The notes below the pieces were generated by a model. The model saw only the letters and a list, made by a program, of their open reading frames with translations. It had not been told where the DNA came from and did no database searches. Below, in pieces: positions 39,389-50,278 of a stretch of DNA of 64,000 bases. The first letter of the stretch is position 1, and every line of letters starts with the position of its first letter. Made by a program: the position numbers and the translations under genes. Origin of the DNA: Antedon bifida (taxonomy: Eukaryota > Echinodermata > Crinoidea > Comatulida > Antedonidae); NCBI GenBank assembly GCA_963402885.1, contig OY727095.1, positions 12,219,001 to 12,283,000 of the forward strand, given 5' to 3'.

Positions 39389-40097
39389 GGGACGAGCCCA
39401 CAAAATGAAAAACAAATTACTTTTTGATAAGCAAATCTACGAAAGCCCAAATCAAATATGATTAATTAAGCCTGTTGATATAATTTTATTACACATGTTA
39501 ATATTGTTTGTAACAATTTGTATAAAAATATAAATTCTCCCCAGCAATATTTTTGCTTGCATTGTTTGATTGTCCAGAGTTGAAGAGACACCATCTTTGG
39601 CGATAGCTATTGTCTCTCCTCGATGCTAATCCCTTTTTGTATATCACGGAAAGGAATTATTAAAATGTATGTGAGACCAAAGACCTTTTCTGTGAATTAA
39701 TTTTGATAAATAAAATATAAACTAGTATATTATTAATTTGTTGATACCACTAGAAATAAATATATATAAGACCAAAAGTCCTTTTCTGTTTAGAATATGT
39801 TTGTCATGTCATGAGATAATTGTGTTTAAATATTTAAATTAATTAATATGCAATCTTTGTACAGTATTAATTTAGAATTAATATTAATGATATGAATTAA
39901 CTTTTAAAAACTACCAAAATAATTGTGAATTAATTTTGATAAATAAAATATAAACTATATTATTAATGTTTGTGCATTGTTAATATTGTTGATAATTTGT
40001 ATTATTTGCTTTGTCTTCCAATGGCACTAATGATCTTTTCTGTATAGAGTGTAGGCCTATAGTATTTTCAATTGCAGGTTTTAATAGTGTGCTATAA

Positions 40098-40300
40098 AAT
40101 AACGTGGAGCACTGTGGTGCAGTGGTTAGAGCATTGGACTTGCAATCAAGAGGTTGTCGGTTCAAGCCCCGGCTCGGTCACTGCAGTGTTGAGTCCTTGA
40201 GCAAGATTCTTTATCCACATTGTTCCTCCCCACCCAGGTGATAGAAATGGGTACCGGTATGTAAAAAGTACCTAAATTATTGGAAACCCCTGGCGTTGAT
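40098..40300 (+). repeat. tRNA-derived SINE B
   Basis: The head has an A-box (TGGTGCAGTGGTTAGAGC), a tRNA-like anticodon arm (loop TTGCAAT) and a B-box (GGTTCAAGCCCC), about 70 bp in all. A non-tRNA body follows with GAGTCCTTGAGCAAGATTC, TTTATCCACATTGTTCCTCC and GGGTACCGGTATGTAAAA, which resembles central domains of deuterostome SINEs. A family 1 MITE end abuts it on the right. Confidence 0.8.
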
Positions 40301-40306
40301 CCTCTC

Positions 40307-40336
40307 ACATAAAGTTTGATAGTGTAGACAGAGCTT
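40307..40336. mobile_element. MITE family 1, right terminus only
   Basis: CACATAAAGTTTGATAGTG followed by TAGACAGAGCTTT, directly 3' of a SINE. Confidence 0.7.
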
Positions 40337-41525
40337 TTGGTTGAGTTTAGGCCTATGACACAGGTGTCACATTACGAGATGATGTATCAAGGAATTTTTG
40401 ACTAATTTAGATACATACATGACTTTTGACATTAAATCGATCACCTTACCTGTTAATATAAAATACTGTCTTTAAGAGAGCTTAACACTGAGGGCGCTAT
40501 TCATTTTCCCGTTAAAAAAAAGAATAGCATGCGCATGCAGTGTGCGCATTGGATCGATATGAGTAAACTTTTGACCAATCGACGAGATTCGGGTTACTAC
40601 CGTATACATTGTATCCAACAGTTTAGGTTGAATTAATTGATTAGCATATGTGGTACTCATTCCTTCTTGAACTGAAGTTGTTTATAAAGTGATCGTGTCA
40701 AAATTGCTATACTGCAGTCGGGACTATAGTTACTGCAGTAACTACATTTAACTATAAATAATGATGATTAAAATGTAAAAGTAAAGTTAATCACAACAAT
40801 TTGTGTATTACCAACAAATCTAAATAAAAAAACAACATGTATTTAGTGTGAGTGTAATTTTTTAAGTACAGTACATCCATGGCCGACACCCTTACTTACT
40901 ATCTGGTATAGTATCATCTTTAGTTAAAGACAGAACAAGCTTTTCCTCAACTATAGAGGGCTACATCGTTAAGAACGGAATAATTTCAATATTCTTTTCT
41001 CTCGCCCTCTTCAATCTCTTATCCACCAGTTGGCGACAAAAGAGTTTTTTCTATTCAAAAGCAAAGTGATAGCGTCTCTTCTAATCAATTTTAAAGATTA
41101 TAAATGATTGAATAACAATAACATTATGTAGGAAGCGAAGTTCTACTGTTTATGCACTTTTCGTATCTTGTCGTACGTGTTGTAATAATTGATTATGAAA
41201 AATGATGGCAATCTCTCGCATTAGGTCTTAACAAAAAGAAAGAACAACATTGTATGGCGAATCAATGCCTTTCTTATAGATTTAATAGGCATACAATTTA
41301 ATATTCACTTCGGTGATTGATAGAAATTGAAATTTCCTTGTAATAAATACCGTACCTCCTAATTATTCATATTTAACCTAATTAACTATAAAGGAAATAA
41401 TCGTCACAGACGGCACAATGATATTCCATCGTGTTTAAAGTGTCTACTAGTCTTCTGCTTGTCTTTCTTAGATTGTCTGTCATGCCTTCTATCATACCCG
41501 CGTTTTTCCACCTTGCACATCAGTA

Positions 41526-41846
41526 TCACTTTGTCCATACATTCCTTGTTGTCCCACCTCCGTCAACGGGAGGTAAATGATATAACTTTCGCGCCTGTTT
41601 GAATTTATTTGCTTCTCTTCTCTCTCTTAATTCCTCTAACCAGTTCCGTATCCACCCCTGTTTATCTCGATAAACCTTATCATCCTTGTTACCATAGTAA
41701 TTGTCAAAAACTTTTAAGTTTGTTCTACTTAGTAGGGAGACATTCGAAGTACTTTTATATTCATCAGCGCAATCAGAATCTGTTTTGGCTTCAGCCATTA
41801 TGGCATAATTTGTTGATGCCGTCTTTTGTCTTCTAGTTCTTGACAT
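41526..41846 (-). CDS. Possible small single-exon protein, 106 aa
   Basis: I do not recognise this protein. The frame runs from MSRTRRQKTAS to TTRNVWTK and a TGA. It is basic at both ends, has an acidic stretch near residues 20-30 (DSDCADEY), and a charged, probably helical segment GWIRNWLEELRERREANKFK at about 64-83. There is no signal peptide or membrane segment. The composition looks protein-like (several Trp and Tyr, no low-complexity run) and does not overlap a recognised repeat. Against it: short length, no known domain, weak start context and no supporting neighbour. It may be an exon of a larger unseen gene or a chance frame. Confidence 0.35.
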   Translation of the reverse strand: MSRTRRQKTASTNYAIMAEAKTDSDCADEYKSTSNVSLLSRTNLKVFDNYYGNKDDKVYRDKQGWIRNWLEELRERREANKFKQARKLYHLPPVDGGGTTRNVWTK

Positions 41847-43337
41847 GATCCGTTGTACAAAACATAAACTTAAATAATTGCTTCGTTTGACTGTTTGCGT
41901 GTACCGGTTCCCAATGTAACGCGTTCCATTAGTTCAACCAAGTTGATCGCGAGTGTCCGCTTTTTACTTTTACCAATAATATTAATATCTGTTTCGTTAT
42001 TAACTTAGAACGCATTCAGAGTTAATTGAGTTAAATAGTTGGACCGTTTCCGATTGCGTGTTCCACTTGTATTATTTGCAACGCGTTTCTCGTATCTACA
42101 TTGCGTTTGCATTGTTACTTGATATCGATTCAAATCCGTAGGCCTATATTTATTAGTGTGACACGATGTAATGTTTTCAACTAAACACAACAACAACAAA
42201 CGTATCGATGATTCTCAGCTTCAAATTTGTATAAGCTACTTCTCGGTATATTCATAAAGATTGAACCAACGATATGTTAGTATTCAAGTAGGCCTAGCCA
42301 CCATGTTACGTCGTACTTGGATGCAACGGAGCTGCTCGGGGTGATCCCCACTACAGGCAGGGGGGTCATGTATCTGTTTACTCAATTACATTCTAGGTTG
42401 AGACTGTTTTAAATCGATAACTCTATCAAACTCTGGACAATCGGGATTTACATAATGAAGGTCATTATTGCCATACTGATAAATGTGTAATGTAAACGCA
42501 TTGTATTATGTTTCTCCAAATGTATTGAATCATTCTGTTTTATATTTTTGCAAGAAATGTATTATTCAACTTGTTCCTCTTGAAACATACAATCCAAGCA
42601 TGTAATGTAAATGTAGGCCTAAATGAGGGAATAATCTGCGACTTTGCAGCCTAGGGCTGAATTGCGCACAGGTGTGGACGACACATACCACAACTTTCTT
42701 CCACACAAGAAGCTTTCTTCAACACAAGAAGAATCCTTCGTGTCGAGTGCTGCCACCAAACGGCGCCGCCCGTTCCGTCTGTCCACAACAACAATTTGTT
42801 GCTAAATCTAGTCGTGCTATTTATTATCATAATTAAAATGTATATATTTTGAGATATTCTTATGCACTGATGAAATCAGATGTAAAGTTGTTAAACTGAT
42901 GATTATAACCATAAATCCCCCATAAACATTGAAGAACAGTGTGAAAATTGTCTGGGAATAATGTAAAATAATGATAATAATAATGTTTGGCCGGCCAGAG
43001 CCGCCATGAGAGATAAAAACGTTTTAATTATTCACTTAATAATCGATTGAATAAAAAACAGTATGAATAAGGATATTTCACTTAGACAGACAATAGTGAT
43101 CGATTTTAGCATCAACTTCTTAGTTACACATTGTTGTTGTTTTGTGATGTATTGTTAACCTGGCAACTTTTGAAACAGAATTAGGCCTATTGGTTTGCAA
43201 CTTACAGTAAGAATTCCTTCTAAGGGGCACCCCTTATTAAGATGACACCCATTAGTTGACTAGTCCTATATTAAATAAATTATTAAATAGTTTATCTATC
43301 ATGTAATTGGCGAGTTACTCGCTGTTGGATGAGTATG

Positions 43338-43366
43338 AAAAAAAAAAAAAAAGAAAAAAAAAAAAG
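43338..43366. repeat. Poly(A) tract
   Basis: Nearly continuous A with single G interruptions over about 28 bp. Confidence 0.85.
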
Positions 43367-43539
43367 AGGCTTTATTCCGGTTCCCGAATGGGTCCTAAGT
43401 CTATATATAGGCATGAGTTCTCGCTATTGATCCGTAGTGGCTTGTAGAAGAATGTGTAGGCACACTTTCTTGTAGGATAGGCTACTGGGAACTACCGTAC
43501 ATTTTCTAAAATTAAAAAATTGCACAACGTATTATTAAA

Positions 43540-43930
43540 GCTGATCTAACGCCTTGTTCATTTATCTATGAAAAGAGTATTTTAAAAAAAGTAAACAATA
43601 TTATGGAAGACCCCACTCATCCGTTACATTACTGTTATAACTTAAATAGATCAGGTATTAGGCTACGACCTCCAAGAGCAAATCTTTGCAGAACTAGAAA
43701 ATCCTTCGTTGTAAATAGTATTCATATTTTTAATTCTAATGTAAGACGATAATGCAATTTTTAAATAGTTTTACATTTTTAACAGTATTTTTAACTTTTT
43801 ATCTTGTATTTTTAATCTGTTATAATACTGCACGTTTTAAATTGTTGCAATATTGTTGTTTTAATCTACCAAGCAAAGTGAATTTCCATTTTTATGGACA
43901 AATAAAATTTCTTGAATCTTGAATCTTGAA
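43540..43930 (+). mobile_element. Non-LTR retrotransposon 3' end with TTGAATC tail
   Basis: A frame reads NNIMEDPTHPLHYCYNLNRS, GIRLRPPRANLCRTR and SFVVNSIHIFNSN before a stop. The DPTHPLHYCY and SFVVNSIHIFN motifs are typical of the C-terminus of CR1/L2/Jockey-like ORF2 proteins. An AT-rich 3' UTR ends in about three tandem copies of CTTGAAT, the expected microsatellite tail. Confidence 0.7.
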
Positions 43931-44261
43931 TCTACATTTATTTTTGTCACAGTGATATATTTTTACTTTGTTAGTGAATAATAATAATTCATGATTACAC
44001 AACGGTTTTATGAGATCCGGGTTCTGTATGCGATTTGGTTGCGTTTGTATTTTTTATTTATTTTCGATTTTCACCTTGGTTACGGGGTGATTTGATGAAA
44101 TAATAGTATTATTATTATTAGAAAATACATCCGCATAATCATACATGTCTGCAACTCTCGTTTTTGCGAACAAACTGATATTTGACAAACTTGTCTTCGG
44201 GAAAATGCCAAACCACCACACAACATCCAGGAAATTTTCCAGATATTAAGTAAAAGCCTAA

Positions 44262-44419
44262 ACTCTGTTTACACTTTCAAACTAGTTTAATAAAAGTGTG
44301 ATGTACCCAAATTGGTAGTGATATGCTTAAATATGGTAGTGATATGACATCATCATGTCCATATATAGGTACATCACATGTTTTTGTCACATAAAGTTTG
44401 ATAGTGATAGACAGAGCTT
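44262..44419. mobile_element. MITE family 1, complete copy
   Basis: AACTCTGTTTACACTTTCAA is on the left and TTTGATAGTGATAGACAGAG on the right, 158 bp, with the standard interior GATATGACATCATCATGTCC and CACATAAAGTTTG. Confidence 0.75.
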
Positions 44420-45930
44420 ATATTCTAGTATTTGTTGATTAATTAATCTTTTGTTGGGATTCTTACGTGCGACAGCTCCATAGAAACACAACAAAAACAA
44501 ATCCATCCAATTCACAATGAACTGAGGATTAATCCATCAGCATCGTACGTTAAAATAGAATCGTACGCTAATGTAGCAGCAATATTTATTGAAACGACAT
44601 AATATTGCCTTGTTCATAGTATGTATTCTGTGCACATTTTAATTGTACTGTTTTTATTGAAAACTCAATATTTAGGCCTATATTTCAAGAGACAGAGACT
44701 TCATGTCTAAAAAAATTATGAAGACACGCAATTTTAATATAATCAATACGTATACATGATATTTATCTATTTCTCTTTTAATGTCATTAAACAATATTAA
44801 TATTTAAAAACACTTCAGAAAACACGATTTTTATTTCATGATCTGCAGTGTTTTTTCAAAAACGTTATCGAGAAAAGAACATTTTTGTAAACACTACAAG
44901 TATAGCCGTTGTATTGTTATATTAGGCGCTCCAGTGTGTACATAGCTTCCCCTTGGCTTGACAGTAACTTTTTAAAGTAAATAATTTGTCACCAGAATAA
45001 ATAAAATGTTGTATATTGTATTCTTTTTTATTACATACTTTTGTATACTTTATTATACCTTTATATCCAGGCCTACTACTTGAAGTACCATAACTTTTTT
45101 TTCAACAACCTGATGGCCTACTCCCCGGATTAATTAGATCGTAAATCCATGGTAAATCCAATTGTAATTCGCGTCACACATCCACAAAACCCCAATGGTG
45201 CATCAAAGACCCTTTCAGAGTAGATCTAATAATAATACTTATGTAAATTTTTTTTCAACTGCAGATTTTAAAATCGGTTGCTTTGGAGATGTCAATACCT
45301 AATTTCCATCTGTAGTAACCATAGTAACAGAACAACATTGTGAAATAAATGGATAGAATAAGCGTGAGCCTCTAGTGAACTGGCATTAATTGAATTCACG
45401 CCGACGCATTACCGTTTTAACAAAATATTTCTGCGCTATTTGTTCGCTTGGAAATTCGTGGAATCAATCGCCGCACAAAAATTAAATTAAAAGTAAGTAC
45501 AAATATGGCAATTTTACATAATAATTTGATTAATTTACATAGCGTATTTATATTTAAGAGAAGACTATTGTTTATCATTGGTCTTTCGGGGAAGAAATAC
45601 GAATAAAATATTTCATGAACTTTTCTTTAATATCTATCCAAAGAAAATTATTCGTTGATTTATTTCGTGTAAGAATGTTAAATTTACCAATTTAAGATCG
45701 TTCATAACCTACGAAGTTTAATTAATTGTACTGTAGAAACTAATAAGGTTTTAGGAAAGCATTTCATTAATTAACGAGGTATGTTTTCCAGATGAACAGT
45801 TTGCTTGCAAATGTAAAATAATAAACCATCACCTGCGTCATAGCTTCATTTACGCGTAAACGTTCTTTTTTTAATTTACAAAAATCTTTAGATTGTGTAG
45901 AAACGAATGATATAATTTTAATCAACTTAT

Positions 45931-46155
45931 TTCCTGTTGAATTTTTAGTTCAATGATAAACGATTTGATTTAGGTACATAGGCCTATTATATGGGTTCTT
46001 TGACAATGATAGGCCAAACTGTTCATGGGTTCAAACACCTTATGTTGAATTTTTACTTCAATGATAAACGATTTTATTAAGGTAGGCCTACATTATGCCT
46101 ATTATTTGGTTTCTTTGACAATGGTGGCCTAAATGTTCGTGGGTTACAAACACCT
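45931..46155. repeat. Tandem duplication, about 107-bp unit, two copies
   Basis: Both copies contain GTTGAATTTTTA, TTCAATGATAAACGATTT, a TAGGCCTA-type motif, TTCTTTGACAATG and CAAACACCTTA in the same order. Confidence 0.85.
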
Positions 46156-46823
46156 TAGCTTCTTTTTATATCTCGGCAAAGTATTTTTTATACTGTATAA
46201 TTATTTTCAATAATATGCACGCACAAGATGTATAGATACAATTTACGTTTTGAATTCGTTTTCTTCGGTGAATCTTGATTTGTTTCCCCTGATCCTAACC
46301 ACAATTTGTTCGAAAAATAAAGAATACGTTTTACGATCAAAATTTACTCGAACAAACCTATTAATGGACACATTGTAAAATTGGTAATAGGTAGAAGGAG
46401 ATGATTCATTTTTGTTAAGAAAATTAATACAAAATGAAGAAAAAACATAGATGGGTGACGAACATAAGTGGGTTTTATTTCTTTAATTTAAAACGAAATT
46501 ATAACAAAAAAGTCCGTGTTAGAAACTGTGAATTTAAAAACAATAGGCCTATATAAGCTCTTTATTGTCATTCAAATCTTCTATGATAGTGAGTGTGGTG
46601 TATCATGTAACCATGGAGAAATCAGTTGATAGGTGTAATAGTGGGCCTTGAAGTATCTATTGTTTTTATCTAAATGTTACTATGTGTTGATAACATCCTT
46701 TTCATAAACAAAGGAATTTATTCTATTGTTCCTCATGATCCACAAACAATAGTGTGTGAAAAGTCAGCTTCTGTGCCCTTTCCAACTGTTCGATAAAGGG
46801 GTAGACAATGGTCCTCCGCAAAT

Positions 46824-46945
46824 GGTATATCGCAAGTAGCATGCGCGACGCATGATGGGAAAGGTTTGGGAGCAAACGTCACGACGCGTACGTACGTGAT
46901 TTGTTCTTTGTACTTCCCATCATACATTGTGCAACGTCACAAACC
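46824..46945. mobile_element. Diverged partial copy of the 19143-19339 MITE
   Basis: TATATCGCAAGTAGCATGCG, CGACGCATGATGGGAAAGG and later CTTCCCATCATACATTGTGC parallel the subterminal sequences of the 19143 element. The outer termini are eroded. Confidence 0.55.
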
Positions 46946-47308
46946 AATCGGTACTGCATCGTAATAATGAAAATACATTTAAATAGAAGTATGCAGCACA
47001 TCAAAATAACGAAACAAAAAAAAACGAAGAAACTAACTTTTAATTCGTTTTTAACGAATTATATGTGATTTTTGTGAAGATATAAAAAGTGATAATCGGT
47101 ACATACAAATCAAATTAATTTATTATCATAGTTAACAATAATTGGAGGACGATTAATTTTAGAACGTAGCCATGCTTTGTTATATATCTTGTTTATTTGC
47201 CATGTGTAGAGCTCATGTGTGGAGCTTTTTTCCGCCACAGTAAAATCATATCCACGCAACGCTAAACACGTACCTAAATATGTTGACTGAACATAATAGT
47301 TAATGTTA

Positions 47309-47339
47309 ATAAAAAATAATAATAATAATAATAATAATA
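47309..47339. repeat. (AAT)n microsatellite
   Basis: About eight tandem AAT/ATA units between the intergenic repeats and the surface-protein gene. Confidence 0.85.
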
Positions 47340-48004
47340 GTGACATGTGACTGCTAAACGTGGAGGAAAACAACATGTAGATATAAACACGTTTAGGTTT
47401 TAAACATGCTAAACATGTAACTACGTGTTTAAAAGCTCATGTGTTGAAAAATTTGGTACAAAATAGATGTTTAAGATCTAAACACTATTTTTACAGTGTA
47501 ATAATAATATAATCTAGTGCCGCGTTCTCCGCTGTAATATTGATTAAAGTACTTGCCTTGAAGAGACTGGGCGATAAACAGAATAGATTGTGAATCTTTA
47601 CATTCGTAGATATAATTATTTTCAACTTTATGTAGTGCGTTCTTAATCTCATACCGGATCAACTAAATCCACAAATAACCTGCTGTTTTATCTCGTAGCC
47701 AATGAACGACGTTGATACATTCTTAAGATGTTACCGTGGTAACAAAAACATCCATGGGCTTTGTCGTTCAGAACAATCAGAGCTTCCGATAATTATACAG
47801 TCTTTACTGCGAATTATTTACGAACAGTCGAGTTTTAAGAATTGCGATTCGCGTGAAACTTCTCCAATACATTCTTGCCATGGTAGTGTCGTATTTTTGT
47901 TATTGTATTTAATTATCATTAGGCCTACGTCATTTAAAACTGTTAACTCATTTTTAATGTATACGTTTTCTGTTAGTCATTATTTTCTTTCTTCTTTTTT
48001 TTAG

Positions 48005-50119
48005 ATGAATTGCGATTCAATTATAGTAAATTTGATTCTTTTCGTCACATGTGTGACCCAAGGTAAGTGACAATTACAATGACAATCTGTTAAAGCATAG
48101 AGTTCACTATAATATCTCTATGGCTTAGAGTTCCGTTTAATTGTAAATAAAAAGTTTGTGTTCCTAACATTTGGAAATCAATTGGTCTCTTAATAATCTA
48201 AAATAAAGAATGTAAATAAAAATATTGAGTTAAAATGTAATATATTATAATATAAAAATGTTCGAATAATTTATTCGACATTGATTAGTGAAATGTTGTT
48301 ACCAAAGTGTAGCCTATGATACTAATGTATTTTAGTAGGCTACTGTATACCATAATGAAGTGTAACCGTTGTGTCTCCTGTATATAAATTAACCTTTGTT
48401 AGCTTTTGTTTTAATTAATTATTGTTCTATTTATCAAGCAAAACGTATCTTACATAGCTTTATAATCCTACAAGTTTGGTAGGCTATACCACCTATTATG
48501 GCCTAGGCATACTTACCTATTATAACCTTAAACATCATACATAGGCCATAATATGTGTATATTGGTTTTAAGTTTGTGGGCAGACGACAGATATGTCCAC
48601 TACAATGGATATGACTACAGAGATGTCCACTACAGAGATGTCCTCTACAGAGATGTCCACTACAGAGATGTCCACTACAGAGATGTCCACTACAGAGATG
48701 TCCACTACAGAGATGTCCACCACAGAGATGTCCACCACAGATGCTATTACTATGGGTGCTATTACTATGGGTCCGACAAACGCTATTACTACAGGTCTGA
48801 CAGATGCTATTACTACGGGTCTAACAACCGATGCTACTACAGACGCCGTTACTACAGACGCGATCACTACAGGACCTACAACAGAGATGAGGACTGTTAT
48901 AACTACTCCAGCACCCAGCGGTAAGTTTAATGTGTTGGCAAGTTAGATTTGCCGTACACTATTATTCTATAGACTGCAGTAGGCCTAGCTATCTTTTTAT
49001 TGCAATAACGTATGATTTTAGTTTAATGTAGGCCTAGAAGCCTATGAGGCAGTCACAATAAACGACAATAAACAGGTTTAAAGTAAATAAGTAGTTACTG
49101 CAGTAACTGCAGTAGAATGACGAATGTATCCTTTCGTGATTTGAGATGATGGTTATCCTATTTGTTTTTCTTCAGATACAAAGGCTGTCGGTTTAACGAT
49201 CACTAATCCTTCCTCTGCTCTTGACTTCTACCTTGATGCTGACGAATACGTAACTTACACCATCCAGATCACAAATGATGGTGGCACGGATATAGAAGAG
49301 GCATCATCTGGTGACAACTGGAGTTTTAAAATTGTATTAAGTGGATCAGACGACCCGACAGCAGACGACGCTACTACGTTAGAATTTATAACTGATCTAT
49401 CGGATGCTAACAATACGGACGCAGGAATAAGTGCAGGAGATAGCATCAGCGTTACAGGGGTCGTATCCGTCATCAATGTACCAGAGGCCAACGACGACTG
49501 TTACGACTTTGTATATACGTGTGTGGTGATTACGAACGAAAACTCTAATAATACTGATGCGGTAACAACTAATAACCACTATTGCGTAGAATTAGGAGAC
49601 CTTGCTGATAGTAAAACTGGAAATCTTATGTGCCGAGGTAAGCTAATGATTTGTCATGCAGTTGCTTTTTTGTTTTTATTTAAGGGTTGATATTAGACAA
49701 GTTCTTTTACTTCTTCCTCTACTTTTTTCGATCCCAGAAACAGATCTTATTTATTGTTACCATTTAAGATAAGAGTTATTGTAAATGTAGCCTATGCTTC
49801 TTTTATTTCTTGATCTGTTTCTAAATAAATGTTGAATGAATTGTAAAAAACAATTTAAGTGTTTCATTTCATTAACGCGAAGACGAACGTTGTTCGAAAA
49901 AACCAACGGTGTTATACCTTTAAATTTAATTAAAATTATTTCAACATTAATAAAACATTTTCAGATGAAGGAATATTTTTTATAAGGATATGGCGGTTGT
50001 TACCTATGATAACTTATTCGTTGATTTATAATCTTGTTTATTTATATTTTGCAGGTTTCGTATCACAAATAAGTTTGATAGTATTGGCATTATCATTTAT
50101 TGTTAGCCGCTTCATCTAA
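48005..50119 (+). CDS. Mucin-like, probably membrane-anchored surface protein
   Basis: I do not recognise this gene. Four exons, 48005-48062, 48591-48920, 49176-49637 and 50055-50119, join with all introns in phase 1 and give 304 residues. Residues 1-19 (MNCDSIIVNLILFVTCVTQ) look like a signal peptide. Residues 21-129 are Thr/Ser-rich: a 15-bp repeat coding MSTTE, then TTDAIT-type units, a likely O-glycosylated stalk. Residues 130-283 form a compact acidic domain with alternating hydrophobics (YTIQITNDGGTDIEE, SISVTGVVSVINVPE), four Cys and possible N-glycosylation sites such as NWS. It resembles extracellular beta-sandwich (CARDB-like) modules, but that is inference. The C-terminus GFVSQISLIVLALSFIVSRF is hydrophobic, fitting a GPI signal or a short membrane anchor. 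The exon 2 acceptor after GACGACAG keeps the Thr frame; the acceptor 10 bp earlier leads to a stop in exon 3. A T-rich AG just before 48005 hints at a 5' UTR intron. Confidence 0.7.
48600..48745 (+). repeat. 15-bp coding microsatellite (MSTTE)n
   Basis: About nine tandem units of ATGTCCACTACAGAG with few changes (TCCTCTACAGAG once, TCCACCACAGA near the end) lie inside exon 2 of the surface-protein gene. Because 15 is a multiple of 3, the other frames of the repeat are also open, producing Tyr/His/Asp and Ser/Val repeat frames that are artefacts. Confidence 0.9.
48998..49117. repeat. Dispersed repeat, copy 1 (intron of surface-protein gene)
   Basis: ATTGCAATAACGTATGATTT at one end and TTACTGCAGTAACTGCAGTA at the other also occur, same order and spacing, at 51505-51601. 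Confidence 0.55.
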
Positions 50120-50278
50120 GCCTAGAAGCTGACATGTACTGCCCAAGTTGCCTGATATAGCCGCTTCATCTAGGCCTAGAGGCTGACATGAACTGCCCAA
50201 GTTGTCTGATCGTTATATAGCCGCTTCATCTAGGCCTAGGGACTGACATGTACTGCTCAAGTTGCCTGAGTTATAATA
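50105..50278 (+). repeat. Three-copy 62-bp tandem repeat overlapping a stop codon
   Basis: Units start with AGCCGCTTCATCTA at about 50105, 50160 and 50220 and continue GGCCTAGAGGCTGACATG and ACTGCCCAAGTTG. The first unit begins inside the last coding exon of the surface-protein gene, so SRFI and the TAA are encoded by the repeat; later units have TAG at the same place. Confidence 0.85.

Larger units (their letters stand above)
38697..41525. other. Intergenic region 3' of the TREX-like gene
   Basis: It includes the TREX 3' UTR, a 267-bp tandem duplication (38880-39388), a second duplicated AT-rich motif (39690-39760 and 39922-39990), a tRNA-derived SINE (40098-40300) and a family 1 MITE end (40307-40336). 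From 40340 to 41525 I see only unannotated AT-rich DNA. Confidence 0.5.
41847..48004. other. Intergenic region, repeat-bearing
   Basis: No coding exon is convincing. Identified content: a poly(A) tract (43338-43366), a non-LTR 3' end (about 43540-43930), a family 1 MITE (44262-44419), a 107-bp duplication (45931-46155), a diverged copy of the 19143-type MITE (46824-46945) and an (AAT)n run (47309-47339). Immediately before 48005 a T-rich tract ends in AG, so a 5' UTR intron of the surface-protein gene may finish here. Confidence 0.5.

Noticed and set aside
48553..48924. Tyr/His/Asp-rich repeat frame (plus strand) and a Ser/Val repeat frame (minus strand) over the 15-bp repeat
   Set aside because: Alternative frames of the same tandem repeat. 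Only the Thr-rich frame continues through the downstream exons.
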